This document shows positions 35,399 to 45,396 of a stretch of DNA of 64,000 nt, piece by piece. The translations under genes and the position numbers were made by a program. Numbering within the stretch: position 1 is the first letter of the stretch; each line of letters begins with the position of its first letter. The notes under the pieces are model-generated. The model was not told where the DNA came from, did no database searches, and saw only the letters and a program-made list of their open reading frames with translations. The stretch is from Steinernema hermaphroditum (lineage: Eukaryota; Nematoda; Chromadorea; Rhabditida; Steinernematidae). The stretch spans positions 14,508,001-14,572,000 of the forward strand of contig CM059625.1 of the NCBI GenBank assembly GCA_030435675.1. The letters run 5' to 3'.

Positions 35399-37450
35399 TT
35401 GTCAAAACAGTCCGGGTTGGCAGGTTGTCGTCTCTTCTTGAGAATGGAGAAGCATCTTCCTTTCGAACCCCGTAGGATGTCTATTCGGTTTAACTTTTCG
35501 TCGATGTTCTTCCCTGTGATCCTTCTTTTGATTCTTGTTTCGACGATCGGAGCCGATGAGGACGAACTGAAGGGTTATCAAATCTGCATGGCTCCGAAGA
35601 CGGGTAATTTCGTCAGTTTGCCTGTTCGCCAAAAGTGTCGTCTTGCGAAGAATGAGGCGCGTTTCGTAAAGAACGGGACAGTGAGCGTCTACGTTCCTTC
35701 TACCAACCTCACTCGTCTGCAAGCTGTTCGTTGTTCTGCCGTCCTCTCCTCCTACTACAACACCAACAGCATCTTCGGCAGCGGAAAGGACCAGCGCTTC
35801 TATCGGAACGTGACGCGATCGGAGTGCCTGGAGATGCACCTGACGAGGAAGTTCCGCGGTCAGCCTTTCGTGGATCGGGGTGATGGACTGCTCGTGACAC
35901 AGCCGGACACCACTCATCAGTTCAGTTTAGTCGGCCACATGTACGATGTGGAAAGCTTCGTAGTGATGATTGGGACTGTTGCGACTCGTGACGGGAAGGC
36001 GGTCTATTCGAATCTCGGTGACACCACCGGTTGTCTGGTAAATGACGGCGAGTGCATAAGACGAGAATCGACTATCATCTGGGAGATTCCCAATTTCTCT
36101 GAGTTTAAGTATCACGTTGAATTAGGCACGTACGACGCCTACATTCGGAAAACGGAGATCTTGATTGAGGAGATTCAGTCTGTCTTCACCATGTCACCTA
36201 AGGAGCACGAGCAGGCATACGCGAAGAAGTTCTACGGTGAAAAAGCGATCAAGTGCGAGAACGATGTCATTCTTGTCGTTCACAACGCTACTGATGCCTG
36301 GATTGCGGGCGCGATGGAGGAGGCTACGGTTGAACCACCCGACACTTTCGAGAACGGCACTGCGTATCCAGACCTCAATCCCCTCAGCAAAGAGGCCAAC
36401 GTTCGGTTGACCTATGTGGAACGGAAGCTTCGCGAATTCAGCCTCACACACGTCGATCGTATGTGGCTACAGATTTGCAACATGCACAATCGACACGTCG
36501 AAGCTGCAAGGGCGTTTCTCAGGGTTGATCCGTCGACAGCAATCAGGATGTGGCTGAAAAGGACGAACGTTTCGGCCGTTTTCGCCGGAGACGTGCTGAT
36601 GATCTACGAGTGCGTGCCTGTGAATCTGATTCAGATCTACAAGGACCATCTTATCGGCGATACGTGCTTCCATTTTGAGCCTGTCTTGACGGAGTACAAC
36701 GTAACGATGTTCGTTTTACCAGGAACGCGAGATCTAGTCAGTCGTTCGGAAAGGGTACACTGTGATCATGTTATCCACAGCGTTCGCCGCAGTGGTGACG
36801 AGTTCTTATCGATCGATGGTTATCCGGTCCAAGTGACTGCTCCGGGTGAAGCGTACATCTTCAGGCCGTCTCTCTCACGGCACCAAAGCATCGTCTTCAA
36901 TGCTCCGTCCCTATTCAAGTCCGAGCTAAGCGCTGCTTTAACTACGGTCTCCTTGATAAACGAGCAGCAGCGTCGAATCCGAGACATCGAGGAGTTCTTC
37001 GATCGAGAACTGCGAAAGCAGCAGGTGGACAACGACAGGAAAGGTCTCAAAGATGTGCAGAAGTGGTTTGTCAGAATGAAGGACGAGGTTAAGTCGGTGG
37101 TTACGGAGTTCCTCAAGGAGTGGGGAGCCACCCTGCGCATCATTGCCAGTGGATTTGCTGTTCTCGCGTTCGCTTTGGGTATCCCGATGGTCGTGAAGTA
37201 CTTTTCCATTGACCGGAAGGATAAGTACAAGGTGAACTATGTGGACCAGATTTATCGCTGTTCCGACGACTGTGATCCAATCCAGGATTACTGTGAAAAG
37301 TGCGGTCACGTTGCTCGCATACTGTACTACCCTGGAAGGAAGCGCTTCACTTTGCCGGCTGATAAGAACTACTCACAGCCTCCATGTAATGTGAACCACA
37401 AGGAGGCGCCGCGGAGGGTGAGAACGAGGTCTCTAGATCGCAGGAAGTGA
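35399..37450 (+). CDS. Retroelement env-like membrane glycoprotein, intact ORF
   Basis: A single uninterrupted frame of 683 codons. In-frame Met at residues 16 and 27 are more natural starts, because Met27 is directly followed by a signal peptide (FFPVILLLILVSTIGA). The ~525-residue ectodomain has many cysteines and seven N-glycosylation sequons. It is followed by a helical, charged region (about 515-575) of coiled-coil type, one transmembrane helix (about 578-602) and an 81-residue basic tail. The tail has a C-x3-C-x6-C-x2-C cluster (Cys 621, 625, 632, 635) resembling a zinc-binding motif. This architecture is typical of viral or retroelement envelope fusion proteins. I cannot assign the fusion class; a gB/chuvirus-type or phlebovirus-type origin, both known among nematode BEL/Pao elements, is possible. 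No reverse transcriptase, integrase or gag lies nearby. The ORF may be spliced from a 5' leader (acceptor TTTTTTCAG at about 35122). A host gene of unknown function is the alternative. Confidence 0.65.
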   Translation: MSKQSGLAGCRLFLRMEKHLPFEPRRMSIRFNFSSMFFPVILLLILVSTIGADEDELKGYQICMAPKTGNFVSLPVRQKCRLAKNEARFVKNGTVSVYVPSTNLTRLQAVRCSAVLSSYYNTNSIFGSGKDQRFYRNVTRSECLEMHLTRKFRGQPFVDRGDGLLVTQPDTTHQFSLVGHMYDVESFVVMIGTVATRDGKAVYSNLGDTTGCLVNDGECIRRESTIIWEIPNFSEFKYHVELGTYDAYIRKTEILIEEIQSVFTMSPKEHEQAYAKKFYGEKAIKCENDVILVVHNATDAWIAGAMEEATVEPPDTFENGTAYPDLNPLSKEANVRLTYVERKLREFSLTHVDRMWLQICNMHNRHVEAARAFLRVDPSTAIRMWLKRTNVSAVFAGDVLMIYECVPVNLIQIYKDHLIGDTCFHFEPVLTEYNVTMFVLPGTRDLVSRSERVHCDHVIHSVRRSGDEFLSIDGYPVQVTAPGEAYIFRPSLSRHQSIVFNAPSLFKSELSAALTTVSLINEQQRRIRDIEEFFDRELRKQQVDNDRKGLKDVQKWFVRMKDEVKSVVTEFLKEWGATLRIIASGFAVLAFALGIPMVVKYFSIDRKDKYKVNYVDQIYRCSDDCDPIQDYCEKCGHVARILYYPGRKRFTLPADKNYSQPPCNVNHKEAPRRVRTRSLDRRK

Positions 37451-38552
37451 TGTACATACAATGCTTTCCTCAATTCTTTACTCTTTTCTTTTGTAAAATT
37501 CTCTTCCAAAAATCTCTTATTTTTTTTTTCAGTTTATTTTTCAGTATCCGTAAATTCATTTTTCACTTTCATAATCAGCGCTTTTGAAGCCAACGACACC
37601 TCATGACTCAATGCTGACATTCAGTTCAGCGAAAGCTTTTTCTACTTTCCTACATCCTTCCTATGCTCATGCTCCATGCTTCTTTGTCATCACTCCTAAG
37701 TTCTCAAAAAAAAAAAATGACCAACCAGAAAAAAAATTTGATAAGAATTGCTTGACCTACGGCGACGACGGGTTGTCTTCTCCACATTCTACTTCTTCAC
37801 ATTTAAGCGGCTGACCCTTGATTGTAACATCGATGTTATGTTCAATCGCCAGCAGTCTTCTGGTTCCATTGATTCTTCCCATTCTCTTTCCTATCATTAA
37901 TTTCAACATTCGTCGAAAAAAAAGAAAAAAAAGTGTAAAATTAAAAAAAAAAAAAAAATGTAAAAGAAAAAAATGAAACAAATAACGGTCGTGGTTTCGT
38001 TGTGTATATAACTCGGTCAGAATTTCAGTTTTGTCTTTTCCGGTTCCCGTTCCGTCGCCTATTGTATATAATAAGCAGTCAAATCAGTGCGTTTCTCATT
38101 CTGTTTAGAATTGTAAACTAGGATTTTGACCACGCTTTACTTACGTAAAAATATAAGACTCAGTTTGGTTTCATTGTACATAAACGTTGTCTACTTTCTT
38201 CGACCACCACCTTAACATCTCAAGTCCGGCATGCTTCGAATTATGCCTCATTTCTGCTCAAAGAGCAAATTGCTGAATTGTAGTAGTTAGTTAATTACCC
38301 CTCAGTGATTGTATGTATATAGGTTCTTTTGTATTTCCGCTTTTTCTATTCTAGCTTCACATTGTGACAGTTGTATAGTTCCCTTCGATATCAATCAAAC
38401 ATTTGTACAGAATATTTTCGCGTTCTTTTTCGTCATCGCCACTGCCTCTTGCTCTGAACAATTGTTCACGAGACAGACTTATTCTTTTCACATTTGCAAC
38501 TCCGCTTGTAGACTAGTTCAACCTATACCCGCCAGAAAGTTACTTGTACATA
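37451..38552 (+). promoter_or_regulatory. Cluster of six Pumilio-type UGUANAUA motifs after the env-like ORF
   Basis: TGTACATA at 37451-37458 (directly after the stop codon), TGTATATA at 38003-38010, TGTATATA at 38063-38070, TGTACATA at 38175-38182, TGTATATA at 38314-38321 and TGTACATA at 38545-38552. All are on the sense strand. UGUANAUA is the known PUF/Pumilio recognition element in mRNA 3' UTRs. The stretch is also A/T-rich with homopolymer A runs at 37709-37735 and 37918-37980. That this is the 3' UTR of the ORF is inferred from position. Confidence 0.55.
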
Positions 38553-38653
38553 GTGTTTTTATTTTCAATGGTCGAAGCATCGTTAGAACATCGCTCACTC
38601 TAGTCGTACTGCGTTGGTCTATGTTTCATTCAATAGCTTGTCACCCACCAATC

Positions 38654-38769
38654 TGATCATCTAGGCAATCCAACTGTTGGCTTTAATAGGAGTTCGTCTC
38701 CAGAGACGGGCTTCTATAGGAAAGCAACAGCGCGCTCCAACGAGCGCACGGTGCGCCTTGCCCGGCCCC
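38654..38769 (+). repeat. Module T, copy 1 (hairpin-forming)
   Basis: About 115 bp, roughly 95% identical to 42493-42608. It contains CGTCTC-CA-GAGACG-like and GCGCTC-CAAC-GAGCGC inverted pairs, the latter a 6-bp stem with a 4-nt loop. Similarity begins at TGATCNTCTAGGCAA and ends at GTGCGCCTTGCCC. Its position, 1.2 kb after the env-like ORF, suggests a 3'-end module. Confidence 0.8.
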
Positions 38770-38997
38770 ATCTCATTGATGTCGATCGTTTCGTTTTGTC
38801 AGCCTTTGTTCTCAGAACGACCGTTCATATTATTTTTCGACTGTCAGTGTATGTTCTACATAACCTGCCTGCTCGTTTTGTGTTTTGCTGTCATTGTCTT
38901 GTATTGTCTTCATTGTGTCGACCCTTCTCGGAGCTTGTCGTGTCATGAGGCGTAAGTGCTTCCACTTTATTTAAAATCTGCAAAGGCGGCTACTTAG

Positions 38998-39451
38998 GAA
39001 AGCCCCGTATCAGTGGGCAGCAACACGTTCGTTTCATCACATCATTGAATCCGGCGTCTTGCAACGATGACGCTCGCCTCATTCCTCTTTCTAAAGTCAT
39101 CACTAGGTATACAGATTGGAAGCGGTCGATTAACATGACATTCTTCTCCTGAACTTCAGGAGAACAAAAGCCCTCTTCAGTCAGTTTCAAATATCATCCA
39201 CTAAGTCGTATCCAAGGGCTAGGAGAGGCAAGCACAAATCCTGCCAGCTTCACAAGCAGCGGAAGACAGCACTGACTTCCAGTTCTCTTACGAGCATGTC
39301 AGGTATGAAACAGTGACATTCAGTGAAATTCTGCGAACAGAACCCAAATTTTTATTTCAAAAAGCCTCTGTTGTTTCGTACTTTGAACAGTTTATGTTTA
39401 TATTCAGAGCACACGTCGAGCGATGACGACCAACTCCAACGGCTGGCATGA
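38998..39451 (+). CDS. Unknown basic Ser-rich protein, 3' exons only
   Basis: Exons 38998-39106, 39160-39302 and 39408-39451 have good acceptors (CTACTTAG, AACTTCAG, TATTCAG) and donors and join in one frame. They give about 98 residues ending DDDQLQRLA-stop, rich in Arg, Lys and Ser. The first exon enters with an incomplete codon, so at least one 5' exon is missing; the GGC|GTAAGT donor at about 38952 is a candidate. An alternative last exon starts after TTTCAG at 39694 (VSHLPYTPVLKASS..., 52 codons, stop at about 39851), but its best frame does not match the phase of exon 2. I recognise no domain. Confidence 0.45.
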
Positions 39452-40712
39452 GTAGCTCCTCATAAGCACCGAGTTTCATGGATGGACGACCAGCGAGTGA
39501 CGCAGTGAGCGGGAACGCAAAGGAGCCTGGAAGAGAGAATAACCAGCACTCATTTTTTCGCTTGACAGTGAAACGATGAAGTGAAAATCTAAGCGTACCA
39601 GCCTACATAGGGAAGCTCTTGTCCTGCTTCAGTCGAAAGCTTTTACAAAGGCAAACCTACCATTCACTTTATCGCTTATCTATTTAATTTCAGGTTTCTC
39701 ATTTGCCATACACACCAGTGCTCAAGGCATCTTCAACTGCTCAACAGCCCTCGAATGATTTGCCTTCGAAGAAGACTCCTTTCAAGTTCAAAACGCTTAC
39801 TGTGAAGTCCACCTCGGCTAATTCAACGCGCTCACGAGTTGACAGTATTTGAAGTGCCAGCAGAACTGTTGAACAATATCTAATAAGATTTCTAATTCAG
39901 ATTGAGCTCGTCGCCGAGGCTTCAGTTTTCCTTTCACGTAACGTTCCAGCTCACCTGAACCAGTTATGGAGCCTTCCATATACATACTCGTGCCCCATCG
40001 CTCACTACGACAACACCCTACCTGAAGCTGCGCAGTCCCCCTCTCCTGTTACTCCTAGCACTGTTTGTTTCCCATCAGCTTTCTACTGAAATGAATAAAT
40101 GATGGTAGTTACTTCGTGTACATTGCTATAGGATCATTTAAAAGTGAGACTAGCAGAAATCGGGACGGGATACTGTAGAGGATGATGTTATCGATGGTGG
40201 CTTTCGTCGTTGTGTCCCGAACGTCAGGATCGCGGAATGAGACCTCAAGGAACAGATCGCGCATTATGAACTTTACCAGACGGATGAAATGAAATGGCCG
40301 GTCACCGCTCCTGACACGATGTGCGTGAAGGTCCGCGATCGTACTTCCTCGTTTGCACTGCGTTCATTCATTCGAAGTAAATCTAGCCTTTGACATTCGA
40401 CGCGCCAGAAGCTGCAAGCAAAGTTAAGTCCAACACGCCCAGTTGATATTTCGCCCAAAATTGAGGAAATTTTGGCAAAATGATAACCCTGTTTCCCCAG
40501 TCATTTATTCTGAAATACTGTAGCTATTGTTTTGTCCCCATGTCACATCTTTATCATCAGACTTTGCTCAGGGACAATGCGCGGCTCCTTTGAAGTCGCG
40601 GTTGAGCCCCTTCATGTACGCACAATAGTGCAAACTTGGCAAAAGTCCCACGCAAGTACATTGCTTTGTCTCTGCGTTTTATGCGGACCATCCTTCCAGA
40701 ACATTCTTTGCG
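39452..40712 (+). other. 3' flank of the small + strand gene, then intergenic
   Basis: Includes the alternative terminal ex on starting at 39694 and a poly(A) signal AATAAA at 40094-40099. The remainder to 40712 shows no exon or known repeat. Confidence 0.5.
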
Positions 40713-40957
40713 TGTTTGTCTGTGACACTTTGTCTGCGTCTGGCCGAGGCCCTAGCTGGCACGTTGTGTTGCGAAAGGAGATGTCGATCGCGCGATCATG
40801 GGCAAACGCGATCGCAATCCGTCGCCGAAGAGGGAGTGCCCATGTCCTCCGTCGGTACCCTCTCCTTTCCAGCGCTGTTTCGCTTGTGCTGCCCAAGGAT
40901 CGTCAGCCAATCAGCATTCTTAGGACCGCCCCGTCTGCGATTGAAGCTGGAGCGTAA
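40713..40957 (+). repeat. Module P, copy 2 (upstream of retropepsin ORF)
   Basis: Second copy of the 34641-34878 block in the same orientation, about 6.1 kb downstream. The flanks before and after are unrelated between copies, so the block itself is the duplicated unit. It ends about 0.4 kb before the retropepsin coding region. Confidence 0.8.
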
Positions 40958-41385
40958 TCGCTGACAGGACAACGCCACTTACGACGCTTCACTTGACGAG
41001 GGGCATCAAGCCTCGATCAGTCGCTCCTCAACTAAAGTGCAGGAAGGGGTCGTTGGATACTGTAGCCGTTGCGTAGACTGTGCCTTCACTTTGTTTAGCT
41101 ATTCATCTCGTTCAGTAAAGCGCGCGGTACTGGGCATCAGACTTGTTGCGTTTTTTACGTTAGTGTACTATTCTTCTCATCTATAACTTCTTTGTCTGTT
41201 TGAAGGGTAAGCGAAGTGCAGTTTTCTGTACCTTCGTCCAATAATCCAGTTTTCTTCTCTGGTTGTTACTATTCTGGTGGACACGACATCATCTTGGTGA
41301 GACACAATCTTAGGTATTCCCATTTATGACCACCTTTTTTGCAGCTTGTTGGGTTCAGGACAAATCCTTCTGTTACTGCAGCAAT

Positions 41386-41946
41386 ATGCAGCAAGTTCCC
41401 GAGCCGTCTCCTGAGTCGAATGCGCAGCCCCAACGTGGTCCAGTTGAATCGCTTCACGTCAACGCATTTACGACTGGGATGCTCATGACATTCGGCATTC
41501 AAATCGAGGGCAGGGATGTCAGAGCACTGTTTGACAGCGGGAGCCAGATCTCCTTCTGCAACAGGTCGTTCGTACAATCTCTGAATGTACCTGTCTTTCC
41601 GACGATGGTGGCGGCTCGCTGTGTGAACGACTCAAAAGTCGTGTTCCGCCAGTGCTTCGATGGACGCGTTACCATTGGTTCATTCGACAAGAAGTTTATG
41701 CTTTTTATCTTGAACAACAATGAGCTGTCCGTGAACGTGATCCTTGGCCGCGACGTTCTGCAGTCACTTGGCCAAATCACCTTTGACTTCACCGCGAGGA
41801 ACGTTCGTGTCGGAGGGAGCACTCTGCCCATGGAGGAAATCTACGCGCGCATGCCACCTTCTCCTCCGGTTGCCAAACGTCGTCTTCCAGTGGAGGGTCA
41901 ACCACGGCGTAACCAATCCTCCAGTATCGCTTCAGACGATGATTGA
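41386..41946 (+). CDS. Retroviral-type aspartic protease (retropepsin) ORF
   Basis: From ATG 41386 the frame runs 186 codons to the stop at 41944-41946. The frame is open upstream to 41326, but a TTTTTTGCAG acceptor ends at 41344 and a donor (CTTG|GTGAGA) lies at about 41296. A 48-nt leader intron is therefore likely, with this Met as first codon. The core has VRALFDSGSQISFC, with the catalytic Asp-Ser-Gly, and VILGRDVLQSLGQI, the second conserved retropepsin strand pair. Such proteases act as homodimers to cut retroelement polyproteins. Here the domain stands alone, with a disordered Pro/Arg/Ser tail ending SDDD and no reverse transcriptase in frame. It may be a domesticated or non-autonomous retroelement gene. 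Confidence 0.75.
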   Translation: MQQVPEPSPESNAQPQRGPVESLHVNAFTTGMLMTFGIQIEGRDVRALFDSGSQISFCNRSFVQSLNVPVFPTMVAARCVNDSKVVFRQCFDGRVTIGSFDKKFMLFILNNNELSVNVILGRDVLQSLGQITFDFTARNVRVGGSTLPMEEIYARMPPSPPVAKRRLPVEGQPRRNQSSSIASDDD

Positions 41947-42103
41947 ATCGCTCTCTATGTAAGATGTACGCATTCCGAATAACCTTTACAGTCTTTGCTA
42001 TTTCCGTGTCTTTTGAAAAGAAAACAAAAAAAAACTAAAAAATGCAAAATAACAAAAAACCAAAAAATAAAAAGACCAAAAAAATCGTCCTATGCATTTT
42101 ACT

Positions 42104-42336
42104 TGTACATATGTCTTTTTACTCTCTTTTATAACAGTAGCTGTTCAGCTAAATGAGTCAGCATATGCAGATTGCCTCAAGCCCCAACAGCCTCCTAGGC
42201 CAACTCTTATTGATCCCGTATTTTCAAAAGAAAAAATGAACAAAAACGCAAAAAAAAAACTTCTCTCCACCGCTCTTTTAGTTTCTATCATTTTGACATA
42301 GCTTTCTCTCACACTCTCCCATCGCTTCTGTACATA
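42104..42336 (+). promoter_or_regulatory. Two Pumilio-type motifs after the retropepsin ORF
   Basis: TGTACATA at 42104-42111 and 42329-42336 on the sense strand, in the A-rich region following the stop codon. This is the same motif that is clustered after the env-like ORF. Confidence 0.45.
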
Positions 42337-42492
42337 GTTGACATTCTTCGCACTTACCCCTCGACGAGTATCAAAAAGACTTCAATTGTAGAAAGGCTTA
42401 AGGTTTCTGAATAATGAATTTGTCCTTATGTCCACTCCGGCATGCATTGTATTATCTTCCGCTTCTCTAGGGTTCCTTATGATTGCCCCCTG

Positions 42493-42608
42493 TGATCTTC
42501 TAGGCAAACTAACTGTTGGCTTTAATAGGAGTTCGTCTCCAGAGACGAGCTTCTATAGGAAAGCAACAGCGCGCTCCAACGAGCGCACGGTGCGCCTTGC
42601 CCCTGCCC
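42493..42608 (+). repeat. Module T, copy 2 (hairpin-forming)
   Basis: Same orientation and same stem-loop pairs as 38654-38769. It lies about 550 bp after the retropepsin stop and about 90 bp before a poly(A) signal, so it would be transcribed in that 3' UTR. Confidence 0.8.
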
Positions 42609-42693
42609 CCTTCTATTTCTTTTCACCAGATGATCTCTTGCTGTTTTTGTTGCTTCCTTTCTTGGTTTATTTAGTAGAGTAATTTTGTATAGC

Positions 42694-42699
42694 AATAAA
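42694..42699 (+). terminator. Poly(A) signal AATAAA of the retropepsin unit
   Basis: The canonical hexamer in GCAATAAAGAC, 750 bp after the retropepsin stop, is the first AATAAA on the sense strand beyond module T. Confidence 0.4.
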
Positions 42700-42767
42700 G
42701 ACTTTGATGATAACCAAAGTGTTGTGGGAAGGACAGGGATTAGTGACTGTTCAGGTACAGCGTCGCT

Positions 42768-42908
42768 TCTCCTTTGAGTGTCTTGTAAGATCTTCTCGAA
42801 CTTGTCGGCCGCCGAGCCATCATCAATTCTCCAGATGAGGCTGTGCATCCACCTGTCGCCATGGACGAGATTGAGGAGGATGTCCAGAGACTTCTGGAAT
42901 TCGTACTA
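42768..42908 (-). pseudogene. Fragment of a CHK-type kinase gene
   Basis: The minus-strand reading from about 42902 gives FQKSLDILLNLVHGDRWMHSLIW followed by RIDDGSAADKFEKIL. It aligns with the intact kinase at 51474-52774 (HKSLDIPSVLVHGDLWTHNVLW, RTEDGSATDKLEKVF). The Brenner-type HGD is present, but the catalytic N is changed to S and similarity stops before the DFQ metal-binding motif. About 45 codons survive without neighbouring exons, so this is a stranded exon fragment. Confidence 0.75.
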
Positions 42909-44777
42909 TGGGAACAGCACGTATTGAAGAGGATGGAGAAGACGTGTACTTTCTCGTTAGCGACGCATTAAAATAAAACGCTGCGCTTTGATAGAAGCTG
43001 GTCGGTCACAGTTTCGGATAGAAAACGAATGCCCAGATCCATTTTCAAGCTTCTGCTGTAAAAAAGTTTCTTGGTATCTTTTTATATCTTTAAAGCTAGG
43101 GCGCTTGCGCGCATCTGCCGATATTTGCTGCAAAAGCTCTACTACGTACAGTAACTTCCAAACGAAAAATTCACACACAGCAAGTCGGGTCACAGTAGGC
43201 GTTGTTCAGAGAAATTTCCTCTGCCGATTGATAAAACTTACTCTCACGAATCGCATGCTCTTTCGCCTTTCTCTGTTCTTCGATGATTCACAGGACCGCA
43301 GGAGAGACGCTCGCGGCAACCTCCCAAATGTCCATTTCAGCGGCCATTTGCTACTCTCTGCCACCATTCGCCGATTACGCTTTTGGTACAATGCTATTGT
43401 AGCATAGGAAATACTGCTAGCAAGTGGCCCCTTTACGCTCTGTTTAACTGCAGTCGGAATGTGTAGTTACTGACCGTCAAATTAGGAATGAGAGGGACTT
43501 TAGCACTTTAGCGTTCGGGTATAGATTTTCCCACGCACTTATAAAACAATTTTAGCTACTTACAGTTGTCATCATGCCCGACAAGAAGAGCGAGCCGTCC
43601 AAAACTGGACAAGCGCCCAAAAAGCGTGCCTACCCGCCCTGCACACCTCCTCCGACAAATTCCGAGGCGTCCGATGAGGAGGCCGAGAAGCAAACAAAGA
43701 AACCGAAGGTGATCTGGGTTTGCTTTCCATTCACTCATTAGCATAAAGTTTAGACCAAGTGAGTTCGGCGGCGTCATAGTCTTCACCTACAAAACTCGGC
43801 CGCCCGACCCTCGTCCTTCGTTTTCACTTCTCCTCGTGCGGTTTCCACCGCTGTTCGTCGACTTTATTCATTTGAATAAATCTGTTCGTTAAAGTTTATC
43901 GATAGCTTTTTTCCCCAAAAGATTAGGTTATGGCTTTCACGATTATGTCCTTCGTGCCTGTCGTTGGTACTGGATGCACTTTTCCGTGAGATGAATAGTT
44001 TGCAGACGGTAGACGGTGTGAGTCACTTTGCGCGTCGGGGGAAAACTGAATTTTTAAATCGCATGCACTTCCCATGACTCAGACCGTCTACTACTGTCGC
44101 TCGTCCTTTATGAATAATGAAGCCATGGAATAATGCCATCTGAGCCCGGTTCTGCTGCCGGGTGATGAGGGTTTCTGTCAATTTCTTTCGCAAAATTTCC
44201 GATTTTCCACTATTTACCTTCCCAGATCCACGGAGGCTTCTCCGGCTTCGGCTCAGGGCGCGGTAGCATAGTCGAAGGTGCTGAATCCATTGGGTGAGCG
44301 AGTGCGGGGGAAATTTGCACAAAGGCGCAGGGGGCACAGCGGGCGAAGTGGTGTGAACAAATCGACGGCACAACTCTTGCGAGAATAGGCGAATTCGAAC
44401 TTGCGACAAATGAACTTTCTACTGTATCCCTGCGGCTAGCGGCGAAGGTTCAAACTACGGACAACAACGAACCGCCGAAAATATCAAAAATCTTGCTTGA
44501 TCTCATAATAGCGTAATGTTTATTTTTACGGCTTTCACTAATTATAAAAAAATTATCAAGGTTTTCAAGAATTATGCCTCGCTTGACACTAAAAAATAGA
44601 CAACAGAGGATGTCTCGTTGCAGCCAGCTTCATCCCTAGAATGGCGGTGATGCCGAACCGGTCGGTGGCGGAGCGCTTCACTAAGTCATTGCTGATAACT
44701 ATGCCCTCAGAGCGTCGGCGAACTTCAAGATGACTTTTCGCGCAACCAGATTTCTCGCGTCGGACATCTCGTTATCA
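42909..44777. other. Mostly non-coding; small candidate exons only
   Basis: Apart from the small ORF at 43574 there is little here. A minus-strand candidate exon at about 44291-44216 starts MDSAPSTMLPRPEPKPEKPP and ends at a WIWEG|GTAAAT donor, but I could not join it to anything. The 100-300 bp before the satellite array (44.6-44.77 kb) is GC-richer and may be an old coding remnant. No RNA gene was seen. Confidence 0.4.
43574..43741 (+). CDS. Short polar ORF or first exon, unknown
   Basis: An ATG directly behind a CTACTTACAG acceptor opens a 55-codon frame, MPDKKSEPSKTGQAPKKRAY onward, very rich in Lys, Pro, Glu and Ser. An alternative donor (CCGAAG|GTGATC at about 43709) would make this the 45-residue first exon of a longer gene whose next exon I could not find. 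Composition suggests a disordered basic N-terminus. Function unknown. Confidence 0.4.
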   Translation: MPDKKSEPSKTGQAPKKRAYPPCTPPPTNSEASDEEAEKQTKKPKVIWVCFPFTH

Positions 44778-45396
44778 GAAAAGATAGGTCATTATACCCG
44801 AAACATTTCTCACGTGCGACTAGAAGTAAGAAAAGATAGGCCCTTATACCCGAAACATTCCTCTCTTGCGACTTAAAATAAGAAAACATAGGCTCTTATA
44901 CCCGAAACATTCCTCTCTTGCGACTTAAAATAAGAAAAGATAGGCCCTTATACCCGAAACATTCCTCACTTGCGACTAGAAGTAAGAAAAGATAGGCCCT
45001 TATACCCGAAACATTCCTCTCTTGCGACTTAAAGTAAGAAAAGATAGGCCCTTATTCCCGAAATATTTTTCACTTACGACTAGAAGTAAGAAAAGATAGG
45101 CCCTTATATCCGAAACATTCCTCACTTGCGACTAGAAGTAAGAAAAGATAGGCCCTTATACCCGAAACATTCCTCTCTTGCGACTTAAAATAAGAAAAGA
45201 TAGGCTCTTATACCCGAAACATTTCTCACTTGCGACTAGAAACAAGAAAAGATAGGCTCTTATACCCGAAACATTTCTCACTTGCGACTAGAAGTAAGAA
45301 AAGAAAAGATAGGCCCTTATACCCGAAACATTCCTCTCTTGCGACTTAAAGTAAGAAAAGATAGGCCCTTATACCCGAAACATTCCTCTCTTGCGA

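Noticed and set aside
34641..40957. P1 and P2 as the two LTRs of one 6.3-kb retrotransposon
   Set aside because: The second repeated block (T) occurs inside and outside that interval rather than within both putative LTRs. I see no TG...CA ends, primer-binding site or pol gene between them.
34718..40978. Minus-strand frames conserved in both P copies (NRRRGGPTTADW / NRRRGGPKNADW) as a protein-coding gene
   Set aside because: The frames are short, differ by as many replacement as silent changes, and lie antisense to the apparent transcription units. They are probably a by-product of the shared GC-rich module.
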